Shown here piece after piece: positions 18,300 to 27,781 of a DNA stretch of 64,000 nt (positions within the stretch are counted from its first letter, which is position 1; the number at the start of each line of letters is the position of its first letter). Origin of the DNA: Agrobacterium rubi TR3 = NBRC 13261 (GTDB lineage Bacteria; Pseudomonadota; Alphaproteobacteria; Rhizobiales; Rhizobiaceae); contig NZ_BBJU01000016.1 of NCBI RefSeq assembly GCF_000739935.1, positions 1 through 64,000 on the forward strand. Direction: 5' to 3'. The notes beneath the pieces are model-generated. The model worked only from the letters and a program-made list of their open reading frames with translations, did no database searches and was not told where the DNA came from. A program made the position numbers and the translations under genes.

Positions 18300-18497
18300 C
18301 TATCCTCCCTGCATGGGTGACAGAACTTCGATCCTGTCGAATTCCTTCAGCCGAAAATCATCGCGGTCCTGCGCATGGACGAGATCGCCATTGACCGCTG
18401 TTGCCAGCCACTCGCCCTCGTATTCCAGAGCGGTCAGCAGGTGCGAAAGCCTGTCGGTCACAAGATCATGCTCTTGCCCGTTGACGAGAATTTTCAT
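18300..18497 (-). CDS. thiS: Sulfur carrier protein ThiS
   Basis: 65 residues, beta-grasp fold, ending in the diagnostic Gly-Gly (SPMQGG) that is adenylated by ThiF and thiocarboxylated. Begins MKILVNGQEHDLVTDRLSHL at ATG 18497, which overlaps the last 32 bases of thiO. No thiF is visible in the window. Confidence 0.94.
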   Translation of the reverse strand: MKILVNGQEHDLVTDRLSHLLTALEYEGEWLATAVNGDLVHAQDRDDFRLKEFDRIEVLSPMQGG

Positions 18498-19461
18498 GGG
18501 AAACCTCCTTGGAAATGATGATATCTGCGGCCTGCCGCGCCATGGCTGGCGACAGCAGAAATCCGTGCCGATGGGCGCCATTGATGAAGAGCGTGCCGTC
18601 CTCTTCGCGAATGCTGGGCAGATTATCGGCAAAGGCGGGACGGATGCCGGTGCCGGTGTCGATGATCTGCGCCTCCCCGAAAGCGGGGTGCAGAGCATAG
18701 GCCGCATTCAGCAGCTCCATCATCGAACGTGCCGTAATCGGCCCCGCCTCATCCGTTTCGATCATCGTCGCACCCACCATGTATCGCCCCGCTTCACGCG
18801 GCACGATGTAAAGCGGAATGCGCGGGTGAAGCAGCCGCACGGGACGGGATAGTTTCACCTCATCGGTCGAAAGATGAAGCATCTCGCCACGCACGCCGCG
18901 AAGTCCGGCAAGCTTGCCGGTCTGTGCCGCGCCCGTGCAATCGACGACGTGATCGAATTCACTTTCATCCATCGCCTCAGCGCCGAAGTGAAAGTGGACA
19001 CCCATCGAAACAAGACGCTCATAAAGTGTCAGGAGCGCCAGTCGCGGATCGAGATGCCCCTCGCCCTCGAAGAACAGCCCGGTCCGGAAACGTCCGGCAA
19101 GATCGGGCTCAAGCGCCGCAATCTCGTCCTCATCCACCCAGCGATAGCCTGATGTGCGAGAGGCAAAGCGTGAAAGTTCTGCCTTGTCCCGCGCTGGGGC
19201 CACAACCAGTGTACCGTTGCGCTTCACCAGCATCGGCGTCGCCTCGTCCCACCAGTCTAGCGCCGACTGGCCAAGGTTCAGCACAGCTTCATCGGCGCTT
19301 TCACGTTCGCACCAAGGTGCCAGCATGCCGCCTGCAAACCAGGACGCACCGCGCCCCGGTTGCTTGGCGAGATCGCAAACCGCGACCCCCATTCCATGTC
19401 GGGCAAGCTCAAGAGCAGCCGTCAAACCGGCAACGCCTGCCCCTTTGATGAGAATGCGCAT
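18466..19461 (-). CDS. thiO: Glycine oxidase ThiO
   Basis: 331-residue FAD enzyme that oxidises glycine to the imine used by ThiG. The N-terminal dinucleotide motif is KGAGVAGLTAALELARHGMG, followed by the GASWFAGGMLAPWCE block shared by ThiO proteins, and a C-terminal NGAHRHGFLLSPAMARQ FAD contact. I place the start at ATG 19461 (MRILIKG), one base after the thiC stop. The 3' end overlaps thiS by 32 bases. Confidence 0.94.
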   Translation of the reverse strand: MRILIKGAGVAGLTAALELARHGMGVAVCDLAKQPGRGASWFAGGMLAPWCERESADEAVLNLGQSALDWWDEATPMLVKRNGTLVVAPARDKAELSRFASRTSGYRWVDEDEIAALEPDLAGRFRTGLFFEGEGHLDPRLALLTLYERLVSMGVHFHFGAEAMDESEFDHVVDCTGAAQTGKLAGLRGVRGEMLHLSTDEVKLSRPVRLLHPRIPLYIVPREAGRYMVGATMIETDEAGPITARSMMELLNAAYALHPAFGEAQIIDTGTGIRPAFADNLPSIREEDGTLFINGAHRHGFLLSPAMARQAADIIISKEVSHENSRQRARA

Positions 19462-19462
19462 C

Positions 19463-21486
<2,024 letters not shown>

Positions 21487-21585
21487 GGTGAATGTCTCAA
21501 TCAGAAACCCGACGAAGAAATTTGTCAAGCGATCTGTGAAGACTGTTGAAAAACAGAAAATTACGCTAAGTTAACCCATCCATTT

Positions 21586-21618
21586 ATTCGAATGTTATTT
21601 TTTCGAGCTTAACTCGAA
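21586..21618. promoter_or_regulatory. Candidate operator in front of the carrier-protein cluster
   Basis: Two related palindromes: ATTCGAAT at 21586-21593 and TTCGAG-N5-CTCGAA at 21602-21618. The second ends 43 bases before the carrier-protein ATG. The sequence between the riboswitch and this site must hold both the thiC promoter and the cluster promoter. No regulator gene of the cluster is adjacent, so the binder is unknown. Confidence 0.4.
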
Positions 21619-21661
21619 GAGTGCGTTATGATGGCGAGCTATGAAGGGGAGAGTACCTGAG

Positions 21662-21913
21662 ATGAATTCAACTATTCGTGAAATACTATCGAAATTCGGC
21701 CAACTCCCAGTGCCGGTCGATACAATAGCTGACGACGCTGATCTTTATGCTGCGGGCCTTTCTTCTTTCGCATCCGTGCAACTGATGCTTGGCATTGAAG
21801 ATGCATTCGATATCGAATTTCCAGACAGCATGCTGAACCGTAAGTCCTTCGCCAGCATCAAGGCCATCGAAGACACGGTCAAAACCATTCTCGATGGCAA
21901 AGAGGCCGCTTGA
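21662..21913 (+). CDS. Acyl-carrier-like protein, acceptor for aminoacyl group
   Basis: 83 residues, acidic four-helix carrier protein. The phosphopantetheine site is AAGLSSFASVQ with Ser35 as the probable modified residue (Ser replaces the usual Asp before it). EDAFDIEFPDSML is a typical helix III region. ATG 21662 is chosen because GGGGAGAG at 21646-21653 is spaced 8 bases; ATG 21641 is in frame but overlaps that SD. It is the first gene of the cluster and overlaps the next start by one base. In the published family the ligase two genes downstream loads a small amino acid such as glycine or alanine on such a carrier protein; here that pairing is inferred from gene order and residue conservation. 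It is not the fatty-acid AcpP, which has a DSL site. Confidence 0.9.
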   Translation: MNSTIREILSKFGQLPVPVDTIADDADLYAAGLSSFASVQLMLGIEDAFDIEFPDSMLNRKSFASIKAIEDTVKTILDGKEAA

Positions 21914-23094
21914 TGAACCTGTCGGTCACCCCGCCTGATGCAACGCTGATCGCGCGCGCCTCACGTGTCGCGGCTATCGCTGCACGGCATGCCGACGATG
22001 TTGATGCCGCTGCACGTTTTCCCACTGAGGCCATCGATGCCCTGCGTGCTGAACGTCTCTTGGGAATACAGGTGCCTATTCACCTTGGTGGCGAGAGTGC
22101 CAGCATCGCCCAGATTGCGGATATTTGCTGCGTTCTTGGCCAATCCTGTTCCGCAACCGCGATGATTTTCGCCATGCACCACATCAAGGCCTCCAGCCTG
22201 GTGGAACATGGCGAAGACAGCGAATGGCACACCGGTTTCATGCGCCGCGTAGCGTCCGAGCAGTTGCTTCTGGCGTCTGCCACCACCGAAGGCGGCATTG
22301 GCGGAAACATGCGCAATTCCATCTGCGCTATCGAGGTCGATGGTCCCGATTGCGCGTTGGAAAAAGACGCGACCGTCATTTCCTACGGCATGCACGCCGA
22401 TGCCATTCTCATCACCTCGCGTGCCAATGCAGCAGCGGCGCCCGCCGATCAGGTGATGACCGTTTTCCTGAAAGACCAGTACACGCTCGAACGGACCCAT
22501 ATCTGGAACACGCTCGGCATGCGCGGCACCTGTTCCGATGGCTTCCTGTTCAAGGGAGCGGCTCCCTCCGAGCAGATATTCTCCAAGCCTTTTGCCGAAA
22601 TCGCAGCACAATCCATGCTGGCGACATCCCATCTTTTGTGGAGCGGCGTGTGGTACGGCATTGCATCTGACGCGGTCTTGCGGGCACAAGCCTTCGTTCG
22701 TGCGGCCGCCCGAAAATCGCCCGGCGTTACACCGCCCGGTGCCATCCGTCTGGCTGAAGTGTCGAGCAAGCTGCAGATCGTCAAATCGAATATCATTGCC
22801 GGTCTCAAAGCCTATGAGGGCACCAAGTCAGATCCCGACAAGCTGATGTCGATGGGCTTTGCCATCGCCATGAACAACGTTAAGATTTGCTCCTCGGAAA
22901 CCATTCTCGAGATCATCAATCATGCCATGCTGATCTGCGGCATCATGGGCTACAAAAATGGGACGCCCTACAGCCTAGGGCGCCACCTGCGCGATGCGCA
23001 TTCGGCGCAACTGATGATTTCCAACGACAGAATTTTAAGCAACTCCGCCAATCTCCTGCTCGTCCAGAAGCAGGACACCAGCCTTTCGGGATAA
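21913..23094 (+). CDS. Acyl-CoA-dehydrogenase-like flavoprotein
   Basis: 393 residues with the acyl-CoA dehydrogenase fold: N-terminal helices ([20 protein letters not shown]), the FAD-side segment [15 protein letters not shown] and the middle beta-domain [16 protein letters not shown]. The C-terminal helical half has [20 protein letters not shown] in the place of the canonical catalytic-Glu region. Start ATG 21913 overlaps the carrier-protein stop by one base (TGATG); a TTG lies one codon before. Homologues that act on carrier-protein-bound aminoacyl groups exist in natural-product pathways (e.g. prolyl-carrier-protein dehydrogenases), so oxidation of the aminoacyl-S-carrier is a reasonable inference; no experiment on this gene is known to me. 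Confidence 0.85.
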   Translation: MNLSVTPPDATLIARASRVAAIAARHADDVDAAARFPTEAIDALRAERLLGIQVPIHLGGESASIAQIADICCVLGQSCSATAMIFAMHHIKASSLVEHGEDSEWHTGFMRRVASEQLLLASATTEGGIGGNMRNSICAIEVDGPDCALEKDATVISYGMHADAILITSRANAAAAPADQVMTVFLKDQYTLERTHIWNTLGMRGTCSDGFLFKGAAPSEQIFSKPFAEIAAQSMLATSHLLWSGVWYGIASDAVLRAQAFVRAAARKSPGVTPPGAIRLAEVSSKLQIVKSNIIAGLKAYEGTKSDPDKLMSMGFAIAMNNVKICSSETILEIINHAMLICGIMGYKNGTPYSLGRHLRDAHSAQLMISNDRILSNSANLLLVQKQDTSLSG

Positions 23095-23098
23095 GACC

Positions 23099-24007
23099 AT
23101 GGACACGCAAACATCTTTTCTCGATCGCCTGTTTGACAAGGGCCTGCTGATCGATACCGGCGTGGATGGCCTTTATGGCCGGAGCGGCCAGTTCGAAGAC
23201 GTGATTGCCGGTTTTGAACGCCTGATTGGCACGGTTGGCGGTGGCGACAAGGCCGAAGTCATCCGCTTCCCCCCCGGCATCAACCGCGCCTATTTCGAAA
23301 AAAGCGGCTACATGAAAAGCTTCCCGCAACTGGCCGGCACCGTCCATTCCTTTTGCGGATGCGAGCTGGATCATGTGAGCCTGATCAAGAGTATGGATGA
23401 AGGCACCGACTGGACGAAGGACCAGAAGATCACCGACATCGTGCTGACGCCTGCAGCCTGCTACCCGCTGTATCCAACCATCGCCAAGCGCGGAAACCTG
23501 CCGGGAAATGGCGGTCTCTACGATATTCAATCCTATTGCTTCCGCCATGAGCCGTCGAAGGACCCGGCGCGTCAGCAGCTGTTCCGCATGCGCGAATATG
23601 TGCGCATGGGCACGGAAAGTGACGTTACGGAATTCCGTCAGCTGTGGATGGATCGGGGCGTCGAGATGATGGAAAAGATCGGTCTCGATGTGAAACTCGA
23701 TATCGCCAACGACCCGTTCTTCGGGCGTGCTGGCAAGATGCTGGCCAACAACCAGCGCGACCAGAACCTGAAATTCGAGCTGCTGATTCCGGTCACGTCC
23801 ACGACCAACCAGACAGCCTGCATGAGCTTCAACTACCATCAGGATGCATTCGGCGCGAAATGGGGCCTCAACCTCGAAAATGGCGACGTTGCACACACCG
23901 CCTGCGTCGGCTTCGGTCTAGAACGCATCGCGCTGGCGCTGTTTGCCAAACATGGACTGGATGTCGAGGCATGGCCGCAGCCGGTGCGGGACGCGCTGTG
24001 GGGCTGA
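23099..24007 (+). CDS. Amino acid--[acyl-carrier-protein] ligase
   Basis: 302 residues, a truncated homologue of the atypical class II seryl-tRNA synthetase core of methanogens, without the tRNA-binding domain. Family members from Bradyrhizobium and Agrobacterium activate a small amino acid with ATP and transfer it to the phosphopantetheine arm of a carrier protein instead of to tRNA. Motif 2 is [19 protein letters not shown] with R149, motif 3 is [12 protein letters not shown] with R276. The zinc ligands expected for the family are present as C121, E166 and C269. It begins 4 bases after the flavoprotein stop, in the same operon as its presumed carrier protein. Confidence 0.93.
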   Translation: MDTQTSFLDRLFDKGLLIDTGVDGLYGRSGQFEDVIAGFERLIGTVGGGDKAEVIRFPPGINRAYFEKSGYMKSFPQLAGTVHSFCGCELDHVSLIKSMDEGTDWTKDQKITDIVLTPAACYPLYPTIAKRGNLPGNGGLYDIQSYCFRHEPSKDPARQQLFRMREYVRMGTESDVTEFRQLWMDRGVEMMEKIGLDVKLDIANDPFFGRAGKMLANNQRDQNLKFELLIPVTSTTNQTACMSFNYHQDAFGAKWGLNLENGDVAHTACVGFGLERIALALFAKHGLDVEAWPQPVRDALWG

Positions 24008-24014
24008 TGACGGC

Positions 24015-25001
24015 ATGACGAGCATTTTTCCTGCCCTGAACGCTGAAACCTATGTTCCACATTCGCTCCATTCGCTCGAGCGGATGTGGCCGGAAACCAA
24101 TTGCTATGTCGATCTGTGGATTGAACTTCTCGCCGCAAGCGGCCTGCCGCCTGAAGCTATGCTCGGCTTTACGCTGACCCAGGATTTCGAAGGCGATCAG
24201 TTCACCTTTTTCAAGGTGCCGCTAGAAGACCTCGAGACGCTCTACGGCATCCGCGTCACCGAACTGGCGATTTTCGACCGGTTGGAAAACCATATCCAAA
24301 CGCAGTTGCAGCGTGGGCGCATCTGCCTGATCGAGATGGACAGTTTTTACATGCCGGATACGCAGGGTACAGCGTACCGCAAGGAACACGGCAAAACGAC
24401 CGTCGCCATCAACCGAATGGATGTCGAAAATCGCAGGCTGGAATATTTCCACAATGGCGGTTACTTCGCGCTAGATGGAGACGATTTCTCAGGCATCTTC
24501 CAGCACCATCTGACCGATGATGATCTTCCCTTTCTGCCCTATACCGAGTTTGCGAAATTTCCTGAAAAAGCTGTTGGCGAAACGGAAAGACGAAGAGCGG
24601 CAGAACGGCTTCTGGTTCAACACTTTGCAAGACGCCCGACGCACAATCCGATCCGAGCATTCGCCGAGGTCTTTCCTGCACAGGTCGAGAAGGTCGCCGA
24701 CCGGCCCTTCGGCTTTTTCCACAAATATGCCTTCAACACGCTTCGCCAATTCGGGGCCAATTTTGAACTGGCCGCCAGCCATCTGGAGTGGCTGGACGGC
24801 GAAAAACGCTTCGGCCAGGCATCCGTGCACGCGCTTCGTATTTCGGAGGTGGCGAAATCCGTGCAGTTTCAGCTTGCCCGGGCCATCGCACGCCGCAAGT
24901 TCGAACCGCTCGCCACCGCGCTTGACCCAGCCATCTCTGCCTGGGACGAGATGATGGCGGAACTTAACAACAGGCTCAGCAAAACAAGCGAGGCAGCGTG
25001 A
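24015..25001 (+). CDS. DUF1839-family protein
   Basis: 328-residue soluble protein recognisable as DUF1839, a family that co-occurs with the aminoacyl-carrier-protein ligase; its function is unknown. Features: NCYVDLWIELLAASG and AMLGFTLTQDFEGDQFTFFK near the N-terminus, a middle part with LIEMDSFYMPDTQGTAYRKE and VAINRMDVENRRLEYFHNGG, and a helical C-terminus. The early Asn-Cys-Tyr triad and the later conserved Asp/His residues recall papain-like or butirosin BtrH-type transferases, which would suit an acyl/aminoacyl transferase that unloads the carrier protein; this is a guess from motif order only. I start at ATG 24015, 7 bases after the ligase stop. Its stop overlaps the GTG of the GH2-like gene. 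Confidence 0.8.
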   Translation: MTSIFPALNAETYVPHSLHSLERMWPETNCYVDLWIELLAASGLPPEAMLGFTLTQDFEGDQFTFFKVPLEDLETLYGIRVTELAIFDRLENHIQTQLQRGRICLIEMDSFYMPDTQGTAYRKEHGKTTVAINRMDVENRRLEYFHNGGYFALDGDDFSGIFQHHLTDDDLPFLPYTEFAKFPEKAVGETERRRAAERLLVQHFARRPTHNPIRAFAEVFPAQVEKVADRPFGFFHKYAFNTLRQFGANFELAASHLEWLDGEKRFGQASVHALRISEVAKSVQFQLARAIARRKFEPLATALDPAISAWDEMMAELNNRLSKTSEAA

Positions 25002-27469
25002 CGGCCCCATCCGTTTTCCCCGCAACGGATGGCCAAATGTTGAGCGAGGGATGGACCTTAACGCTGACGGAGCCTGATGCCTATCAGACACCGGTCGCCA
25101 TTCCCGTCGAGGCCGAGGCGGTGACGTCCCCTGTTCCCGGCACCGTCGCGCAGGCGCTGGAAGTGCTGGGAAAATTTGATCGCCTTCACCCTAAACCCTT
25201 GAATATCTACGACGCCTGGTATCGACTGACGCTGATCTCGGATAGCGTCGGACCTGCCACGCTGCGCTTCGAGGGACTAGCGACAATCGTGGACATTTTC
25301 CTCAATGGCGAACGCGTTGCCCAGTCCACCAGCATGTTCGAAGCACTCGATATTCCATTTGAGCTAACCGGCGCTGACGAACTCGCCATCTGTTTTCGCG
25401 CGCTGGCACCGCGGTTAGAAAAGCCCGGCCCTCGCGCCCGTTGGCGCCCGCAGATGATGAATTCGCAAGGGCTGCGGCTGATCAGGACGACGGCTCTCGG
25501 CCACATGCCTGGCTGGTGCCCGGAAATCCACGCCGTTGGTCCATGGCGCCCTGTCCGCCTGATCCGTGACAACGAGCGCGCCTTCGACGTGCTGTCGTCT
25601 CGATCAGAACTGGATACGGACGGAACGGGAGTGCTGCATTTCTCTGCACGCGTCCAACGTGAGGCCTCGACAATCGAGATCATGTGCGCAGGTCGTTCCG
25701 CCAGACTCGAACCTAGAGGTGACGGCGTCTTCGAGGGCGCATTGCGACTGGACACCATCGAACCATGGTGGCCCGCAACGCATGGCAAGCCCAGCCTTCA
25801 TGATGTCAGCCTTCGTATCGATGGACGAACATATCATCTTGGCAAAACAGGCTTTCGTCGCATCGAGATAGACCACGGTACAGATGGCAAGGGCTTCGGG
25901 GTAACGATCAACGGCGAGCCGATTTTCTGCCGGGGTGCCGTCTGGACGAATGCCGATATCGTGCGACTGCCCGGCGCCAGAGCGGATTACGAGCCCTGTC
26001 TGCGCCTTGCCGCTGAAGCCGGTATGAACATGATCCGCATCGGCGGCACGATGACATACGAGACGCCGGACTTCTTCGCGCTGTGTGACGAATTGGGGCT
26101 TATGGTCTGGCAAGACATGATGCTAGCCAATTTCGATTACCCGGCTAAGGATGAAGCCTTCCTCGCCCATATCGAAACGGAAATCTCGCAACTTCTCATG
26201 AACACCGCCCTTTCTCCCTCGCTGACCGTGCTGTGCGGCGGTAGCGAAATGTATCAGCAGGGTGCGATGCTGGGATTGTCGGAACAGTTTTGGAAGGGTT
26301 CGCTGACGGAAGAAATTTTGCCCGCTCATATCAGGCGTTTGCGGCCAGACATCGCCTATGTGCCCAACTCTCCCTTCGGTGGCGCTTTGCCGTTTTTCCC
26401 GAACGAAAAGGTTGGCCATTACTATGGCGTCGGTGCCTATTGCCGACCGCTGGAGGATGCGCGGCGTGCCGACGTTCGCTTCGCAGCCGAATGCCTCGCC
26501 TTCGCGAACGTCCCGCAACAGCGAACGCTCGACAAGCACTTGCCGGCAAAGCCGGTTCACGACCCGCAGTGGAAAGCGCGTGTGCCGAGAGACCGCGGCG
26601 CGTCTTGGGATTTCGAGGACATCCGAGATCATTATCTCAAGCTGCTCTACGATATCGACCCATCCACCTTGCGCCGCGAAGATGGCGAACGCTATCTCGA
26701 TTTATCCCGCGCTGTTACAGCTGAGGTGATGGAAGCGACATTCGCGGAATGGCGGCGGGCGGGCTCATCCTGCCAGGGCGCATTGGTCTGGACCTTGCAG
26801 GATTTTCTGCCAGGTCCCGGCTGGGGCGTGATTGACGCGACTGGCGAACCGAAGGCGGCGTGGTACGGCCTGAAACGCGCCTTTCGCCCATTGCACATCA
26901 ACCTTCTGGACGAGGGCACGAATGGGCTCGATATTCACCTCATCAACGAAACACTCGATATGCATGATGTTGTGGTGGAAATCACATGCCTGCGCGATGG
27001 TCTTCAGCCCGTCGTCACCGGCAAACGTGCGTTGAGCCTTGCGTCCCGCCAAAAGCAGGTCATCGCTGCAACCGACCTGTTCGGTGCTTTCTTCGACACG
27101 ACCTACGCCTATCGTTTCGGCCCTCCGTCCCATAATGTCACCGTAGCAAGGTTGATTGACGCCGACACAGGCGCGCTGATCGCCACTGCTTTTCATTTTC
27201 CGCGGGGGCGGCAGGTGGCGATGCATGCTGCAACTCTGCGGACCGAAGTGAACCTCGAAAACGAAAATTGGATTTTGCAGGTAACCGCAGACCGTTTCGC
27301 CCAATCGGTTCATATCGATGCCGAAGGCTTCCGCCCATCGGATGACTGGTTTCATCTGGCGCCGGGTGAGGCTCGTACCGTTGAACTGCGACCGATCGGC
27401 CCGCACAATTCACAGGCGCCAAACGGCGAAATTCGCACGCTTGGCAGCAACCAAGTCTTTCGTTTCTAA
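24998..27469 (+). CDS. Glycoside hydrolase family 2-like protein (beta-mannosidase-like)
   Basis: 823 residues with GH2 architecture: N-terminal sugar-binding jelly roll (about 1-190, with RFEGLATIVDIFLNGE), an immunoglobulin-like domain (190-290), a TIM barrel (290-640, GFGVTINGEPIFCRGAVWTN and ETPDFFALCDELGLMVWQD) and C-terminal beta domains. The acid/base is probably E417 in CGGSEMYQ, where GH2 enzymes normally have G-N-E or N-N-E. The nucleophile candidate is E499 in AAECLAFANVP. No signal peptide is visible, so it would act in the cytoplasm. GTG start overlapping the DUF1839 stop (GTGA) shows tight coupling to an aminoacyl-carrier pathway, an odd place for a catabolic mannosidase. It could act on an aminoacylated glycoside or have a non-hydrolytic role. 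Confidence 0.85.
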   Translation: MTAPSVFPATDGQMLSEGWTLTLTEPDAYQTPVAIPVEAEAVTSPVPGTVAQALEVLGKFDRLHPKPLNIYDAWYRLTLISDSVGPATLRFEGLATIVDIFLNGERVAQSTSMFEALDIPFELTGADELAICFRALAPRLEKPGPRARWRPQMMNSQGLRLIRTTALGHMPGWCPEIHAVGPWRPVRLIRDNERAFDVLSSRSELDTDGTGVLHFSARVQREASTIEIMCAGRSARLEPRGDGVFEGALRLDTIEPWWPATHGKPSLHDVSLRIDGRTYHLGKTGFRRIEIDHGTDGKGFGVTINGEPIFCRGAVWTNADIVRLPGARADYEPCLRLAAEAGMNMIRIGGTMTYETPDFFALCDELGLMVWQDMMLANFDYPAKDEAFLAHIETEISQLLMNTALSPSLTVLCGGSEMYQQGAMLGLSEQFWKGSLTEEILPAHIRRLRPDIAYVPNSPFGGALPFFPNEKVGHYYGVGAYCRPLEDARRADVRFAAECLAFANVPQQRTLDKHLPAKPVHDPQWKARVPRDRGASWDFEDIRDHYLKLLYDIDPSTLRREDGERYLDLSRAVTAEVMEATFAEWRRAGSSCQGALVWTLQDFLPGPGWGVIDATGEPKAAWYGLKRAFRPLHINLLDEGTNGLDIHLINETLDMHDVVVEITCLRDGLQPVVTGKRALSLASRQKQVIAATDLFGAFFDTTYAYRFGPPSHNVTVARLIDADTGALIATAFHFPRGRQVAMHAATLRTEVNLENENWILQVTADRFAQSVHIDAEGFRPSDDWFHLAPGEARTVELRPIGPHNSQAPNGEIRTLGSNQVFRF

Positions 27470-27708
27470 GGAAAATCACTATATCGCTTGTTCAAGCGCA
27501 AATGCTGGCGATGACGCAGACTGCATACCCTTCATCCAGAGGGCTCTACCCTACTCTAAATGCATGATTATCCATTTCGAACGGCAGGCGCCGATCACGT
27601 GATCCGGCTTTGACGCAATCGAAAACATCGACTACCTTCCTGTGAGCGCAATCAGGCAAAAGATATGGGGGATTTTGCCTTTCCATTCCGTTCTCATTTT
27701 TTGATGTA
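27470..27708. other. Intergenic region, probable promoter of the ABC/cAMP cluster
   Basis: About 240 bases without a gene I can support. It contains the 12-base palindrome GATCACGTGATC at 27593-27604 and a T-rich stretch near 27690-27702. No convincing sigma-70 pair was identified by eye. Confidence 0.4.
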
Positions 27709-27755
27709 GAGCAGTATGATGTTCAGGTCTGCTTGGCCTGAACATCATACTGCTC
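27709..27755. repeat. Perfect 19-bp inverted repeat before the pseudo-ABC gene
   Basis: Left arm GAGCAGTATGATGTTCAGG (27709-27727), 9-base loop, and a perfectly complementary right arm (27737-27755). It ends 26 bases before the next ATG. There is no T run, so it is not a standard terminator. It could be an operator, an mRNA hairpin, or a copy of a dispersed rhizobial palindrome. Confidence 0.8.
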
Positions 27756-27781
27756 GGCCCGGCAAGGCGTAGAAATCCTAC

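Noticed and set aside
17436-18320. 294-codon plus-strand frame opposite thiG
   Set aside because: thiG is unambiguous; the opposite frame is a shadow with no family match and no start signal.
27593-27604. GATCACGTGATC palindrome
   Set aside because: A 12-base palindrome alone is weak evidence; there is no second copy or nearby promoter element to support an operator call.
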